Shown here one piece after another: positions 60,695 to 64,000 of a stretch of 64,000 nucleotides of DNA (the first letter of the stretch is position 1; each line of letters opens with the position of its first letter). Below the pieces are notes generated by a model. That model did not search any database. It was not told where the DNA came from and saw nothing but the letters and a program-made list of their open reading frames with translations. Source of the DNA: Spirosoma rhododendri (lineage in GTDB: Bacteria; Bacteroidota; Bacteroidia; Cytophagales; Spirosomataceae). The position numbers and the translations under genes were made by a program. The stretch spans positions 5,347,001 through 5,411,000 of the forward strand of contig NZ_CP051677.1 in NCBI RefSeq assembly GCF_012849055.1. The letters are read 5' to 3'.

Positions 60695-63607
60695 ATGCGC
60701 CTGCTCTGTACCTACGTCCTTACGGTTCTTTTTATCGGGTTTATTCTGCTGCCAAACGAGAGTCGGGCAACACACGTACGAGCGGGGGAAATTACCACCC
60801 GACGCCTGTCGGCCACCTCACTTACGTACGAGATAACCCTGACGGCTTATTTCGATGAGCAACGTGGACGAGAGGCCGCTGCTACTACGACCGAAGTAGA
60901 TTTCTGCTTCGGTGATAATTCAACTGAAAAAGTCAGTCGTCTGGCACCGATTCGCTTCCTGAACGGTCGTACGTCATCGATCAACATCTATCGAACCACC
61001 CATACGTTTCCCGGGCCGGGTACTTATACGATCAGCACATTTATCGTCAATAGAAATAACCTGACGATAAATCTACCACCACCGGATCAATCGCTCAATA
61101 TCAGCTTCTCCGTTTCAACGACGATTCTGATTGCGCCCAACCTGGGCCTGAACTCGACGCCGGTTCTACTTAACCCACCCCTCGACTCGGCCCGCGTGGG
61201 GCAGCGGTTTTGCCACAACCCAGCCGCCTACGATGTCGACGGCGACAGCCTGGCATACCGGCTGAGTCGGCCACGTGAAAGCCTGGGTGGTTGCCGGAGC
61301 CGCTTCATTCCGGTGTATCAGGACCCAACCGTCTACAGCACCACCAGCGAATCGGGCGGTACGCCTAGCTTCACCATCGACGCTCGAACCGGCCAACTCT
61401 GCTGGGATGCACCCAACCGCGCCGGGCAATTCAACTTCGCCTTCATAGTGGAGGAATGGCGCAACGGTGTACTCATCGGCGAAGTCACCCGCGATATGCA
61501 GATCGTAGTAGTCGATCAGCCAAACAAACGGCCGCTGATTGCGGGAGCGTCGCTCTGCGTGGAAGCGGGCACCCTGATTCAGCAGCCCATCACCGCCACC
61601 GACCCCGACGGTCAGCGGGTCAACATCACGGCGTTCGGAGGGCCGCTGAACCTGACCGCCGACGGCCTGCCCCTACCCGCTGGATTGAGTATCAGCCCTG
61701 AATATGCCCGGCTCATCAACGGCGGGATACCGCTGGCCCAGCCCGGCACAGCTACGTTTTATTGGCAAACGAACTGCAATCAGGTTCGCAACCAACCGTA
61801 TGACATCACGCTCAAAGTCAATGACGTTGTTCCGCGCGGCACCGTTTCCCTGGTGTCTTTTGCTACGTTGAGTGTCCGCGTTATTGCTCCCGCCGTCCGC
61901 AATATCACCGGCCGCGCGAGTGCACTGGCGGGAGGTCGATCTATCCAGATCAACTGGTCGGCCTACGGCTGCGGCCGTATTGTCGATGCTGGACTGGGAC
62001 CCGATACGACTAAACTCATTGTCTACCGGCGCGAAGGTTCCTGTTCACCTTTTAACCCGCAACAATGCGTAACCGGACCACCCGCCGGGTTGGGCTTTGT
62101 GGAAGTGGGTCGGGTGCCCTACGCCGCCACCAGCTTCACCGACACCACTGCCCTCCGGCGCGGAGTCACCTACTCCTACATCATCGTTGCCCGTAACCCC
62201 GGCGACGTTAACAACGGCGGGCTGGGTCTACCCTCCCAGCAAGTATGTCTGGAACTACCCCGCCTGACACCCGTACTTACGCAGGTCACCGTCGATTCCA
62301 CCAACGAGACCAGAGGCCGGATTACCCTGCGCTGGGCACGCCCGCTCGATCTGAAAGCCGGTGATCTGGGGGCGCCTTACGAGTACCGCATCCAACGAGC
62401 GACGGGCCTAACGGGCACTAACTTCGTCACCATCGGCACGGTCAACACTAATCTGGATCGCAACGTGATCGACACAGTTTACGTCGATCAGGGCAGTTCG
62501 ACCAGCGCGCTCAACACAACGGCCAACGCGTATCGTTACCAAATCGAGTTTTTCTACACCGACCCCACTACCCGGCAACTAACCTCGCTGGGGCTAGCCG
62601 ACGCGGCTTCAAGTGTGCGGCTGAGTACGAATCCGGCCAACCGGCAGGTAGTGCTAAGCTGGCAGACAAACACGCCCTGGAGCAACGACAACTTAACTCA
62701 CACTATCCTGCGCAGTCGATCAGGACCCAATGGACCGTTTAACATCATTGCCGAAGTACCCGTGCAAGGCCCCAACACGTACACATTTACCGACACGGGT
62801 AACGATTTGGTGGCGCGGGACGGCAACACGAGCCGGGTACTGACGGCGGATAGCAGTTACTGCTACCGGGTAATAACCAGGGGCCGCTACACCGACGCCC
62901 GGCTGGCCGTGTTTGGAACGCTGGAGAATTACAGTCAGATCAGTTGCGCCATGCCTACCGACACGACAAAGCCCTGCCCGGTGAGTCTGGGCCTGGACAG
63001 CCTGAACTGCGCCAGCCTGACGCCCGAAAGTCAGTGCGGGCAGACCAGCTTCACCAACAAGCTGCGCTGGCGGCAGACGAGCGGCATTAACTGCGACGTC
63101 AACGTGGTCAGCTACAAGATTTACTACGGCCGCTACAGTCAGGATACGCCCGCGCTGCTGACCAGCGTCAACGCGCCAACGATTACCTTCGAACACAGCA
63201 GTCTAACGACGGTGGCGGGTTGCTACTACGTGACAGCGGTGAATGCGCGGGGGCAGGAAAGCGTACCGTCCAACAAGGTGTGCAACGATGCCTGTCCGTA
63301 CTTTGCGCTGCCCAACGTGTTCACCCCCAACGGCGACGGCAAGAATGACACCTTCCAGCCGCTGCGCTGCGCGCGGGCGGTAGAAAGTGTAAGTTTTGTG
63401 GTGTTCAACCGCTACGGTACGAAGGTGTATGAGACGACGACGGCCACGCTCAACTGGGACGGTCGGGCGAGTGATGGCACCGAATTGCCCAGCGGCTTAT
63501 ACTACTACCAGGCGACGGTGCGCTACGCGGTGCTGGACCGGAATGCCGCCCCACAGGTACTAAAAGGCTACGTACAGATTCTGCGGGACAATGTAAGTAT
63601 GCGCTAG
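60695..63607 (+). CDS. Secreted gliding-type protein with CHU_C (type IX sorting) domain
   Basis: Large exported protein of 970 residues. Signal peptide near residues 1-25. Then a PKD/Ig-like N-terminal region (THVRAGEITTRR, a start typical of gliding-associated proteins), several Ig/Fn3-like repeats (about 380-860, e.g. RITLRWARPLDL, VVLSWQTNTPW, LRWRQTSG), many paired cysteines, and a C-terminal CHU_C domain: LPNVFTPNGDGKNDTFQPL, VFNRYGTKVYET, LNWDGRASDGTELPSGLYYY. This type-B tail is the signal for export by the type IX system and surface attachment. Likely adhesin. Upstream gap has a TATATATG-type AT-rich element but no exact promoter. Confidence 0.92.
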   Translation: MRLLCTYVLTVLFIGFILLPNESRATHVRAGEITTRRLSATSLTYEITLTAYFDEQRGREAAATTTEVDFCFGDNSTEKVSRLAPIRFLNGRTSSINIYRTTHTFPGPGTYTISTFIVNRNNLTINLPPPDQSLNISFSVSTTILIAPNLGLNSTPVLLNPPLDSARVGQRFCHNPAAYDVDGDSLAYRLSRPRESLGGCRSRFIPVYQDPTVYSTTSESGGTPSFTIDARTGQLCWDAPNRAGQFNFAFIVEEWRNGVLIGEVTRDMQIVVVDQPNKRPLIAGASLCVEAGTLIQQPITATDPDGQRVNITAFGGPLNLTADGLPLPAGLSISPEYARLINGGIPLAQPGTATFYWQTNCNQVRNQPYDITLKVNDVVPRGTVSLVSFATLSVRVIAPAVRNITGRASALAGGRSIQINWSAYGCGRIVDAGLGPDTTKLIVYRREGSCSPFNPQQCVTGPPAGLGFVEVGRVPYAATSFTDTTALRRGVTYSYIIVARNPGDVNNGGLGLPSQQVCLELPRLTPVLTQVTVDSTNETRGRITLRWARPLDLKAGDLGAPYEYRIQRATGLTGTNFVTIGTVNTNLDRNVIDTVYVDQGSSTSALNTTANAYRYQIEFFYTDPTTRQLTSLGLADAASSVRLSTNPANRQVVLSWQTNTPWSNDNLTHTILRSRSGPNGPFNIIAEVPVQGPNTYTFTDTGNDLVARDGNTSRVLTADSSYCYRVITRGRYTDARLAVFGTLENYSQISCAMPTDTTKPCPVSLGLDSLNCASLTPESQCGQTSFTNKLRWRQTSGINCDVNVVSYKIYYGRYSQDTPALLTSVNAPTITFEHSSLTTVAGCYYVTAVNARGQESVPSNKVCNDACPYFALPNVFTPNGDGKNDTFQPLRCARAVESVSFVVFNRYGTKVYETTTATLNWDGRASDGTELPSGLYYYQATVRYAVLDRNAAPQVLKGYVQILRDNVSMR

Positions 63608-63709
63608 GTACCCCCGCACCCGCTGAACACGTCCATAACAAATAGTCGGTTTGATAGCTTATACAGGGCAACCACCTGCAAGTACTACTAACCCAACCGA
63701 TTAGTTACC

Positions 63710-64000
63710 ATGGATGCTGTTCGTCTACAGACGCTGTGGCTGTATGGCCAGCCCGATAAAGTCAATACCCCGCCATTTACCATTAACGACGGTATCGTAC
63801 TGTTCTGGCGTACCGTCAGAGGATTTCTCAAAGACAGCGTCGAACGACTGCCCTATCTGATCGTTGGCGTAGTCGTTTTTCTGGTGTTCTGGCTGCTGGG
63901 GAAAGGCGTCCGGAAAATCATCAACAAGGTAGCCGTTCAGACGCACTCAATTGATGATATGCTGGCCAACTTAATCAGCCGTATCGCCAGTACGCTCATT
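63710..64000 (+). CDS. MscS-family mechanosensitive channel, N-terminal part
   Basis: First 97 codons of a gene cut by the right edge. It has an amphipathic start, then LPYLIVGVVVFLVFWLLGKGVRKIIN as the first helix followed by a stretch (DDMLANLISRIASTLI) that fits the start of TM2/TM3 in small MscS channels. Expected to release solutes on hypo-osmotic shock. The pore domain lies outside the window, so the family call rests on the helix pattern. Confidence 0.75.
   Translation, partial: MDAVRLQTLWLYGQPDKVNTPPFTINDGIVLFWRTVRGFLKDSVERLPYLIVGVVVFLVFWLLGKGVRKIINKVAVQTHSIDDMLANLISRIASTLI

Noticed and set aside
1..64000. tRNA, rRNA, CRISPR arrays, transposases or prophage genes
   Set aside because: None could be found on either strand by reading; tRNA folds were not computed, so a missed tRNA is possible but unlikely.

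Overview
The window looks like a chromosomal segment of a Bacteroidota bacterium of the order Cytophagales, most like Spirosoma, Fibrella or Larkinella (family inferred, not computed). Reasons: a large secreted protein with the gliding-type (CHU_C / type IX secretion) C-terminal domain; GSCFA, PorT-like barrel, DUF3891, DUF2383 and lmo0937/YtxH families typical of the group; promoters of the Bacteroidota form TTG-N19-TAnnTTTG; weak Shine-Dalgarno sequences; moderate-to-high GC in genes and AT-rich gaps. No rRNA, tRNA, CRISPR array, prophage, transposase or plasmid gene was seen. It reads as core chromosome with scattered accessory small genes.

Layout. 1-3242: end of a membrane protein, a DUF3298 lipoprotein and a LytS/LytR-type two-component pair. 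3379-6275: histidine phosphatase, then a hotdog thioesterase, an orphan nucleotidyltransferase domain and isochorismate synthase (two steps of menaquinone synthesis). 6298-8647: AraC regulator with an AhpD-like protein, and two very acidic small proteins. 8818-16570: GH130 enzyme, S9 peptidase, two beta-propeller-like exported proteins and a secreted lipase. 16890-22669: OmpA lipoprotein, DUF2383 protein, glycogen debranching enzyme GlgX, DUF3891, a general-stress flavin-fold protein and a cysteine-rich DUF326 protein. 22947-29747: a signalling and envelope-stress block: hybrid sensor kinase, three receiver proteins (one a sigma-54 activator), an outer-membrane barrel, an lmo0937-family peptide and two YtxH proteins. 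29912-36697: heavy-metal RND efflux pair (CzcB/CzcA type, no outer-membrane channel gene) followed by an OmpR/histidine-kinase pair that may control it. 36801-41359: carbonic anhydrase, two small secreted proteins, PrfC, DUF423, PLP-binding YggS. 41546-47663: coiled-coil membrane protein, rpsF-rpsR and rplI, Uma2, GSCFA, Mrp and Nfu iron-sulfur proteins, DUF433/DUF5615 toxin-antitoxin-like pair. 47732-54335: long Ddl, DUF4160/DUF2442 pair, phosphohexomutase, TsaE, alanine dehydrogenase. 54704-64000: gyrB, ppk, nucleoside transporter, gliding-type secreted protein and the start of an MscS channel.

Two cross-cutting observations matter most. First, four otherwise intact genes (LytTR regulator, histidine phosphatase, hybrid kinase, gyrB) each carry exactly one missing base in a G/C run. 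gyrB is essential and the shift creates a false 1491-residue GyrB-PPK fusion that runs through a terminator, so these are most likely sequence errors and the other three should not be called pseudogenes without checking. Second, the intergenic gaps carry at least seven long inverted repeats of several unrelated sequence types, beyond ordinary terminators. No clearly new multi-gene system was found; the best leads are the sigma-54-like promoter sites near the sigma-54 activator, the envelope-stress block, and the palindrome families.
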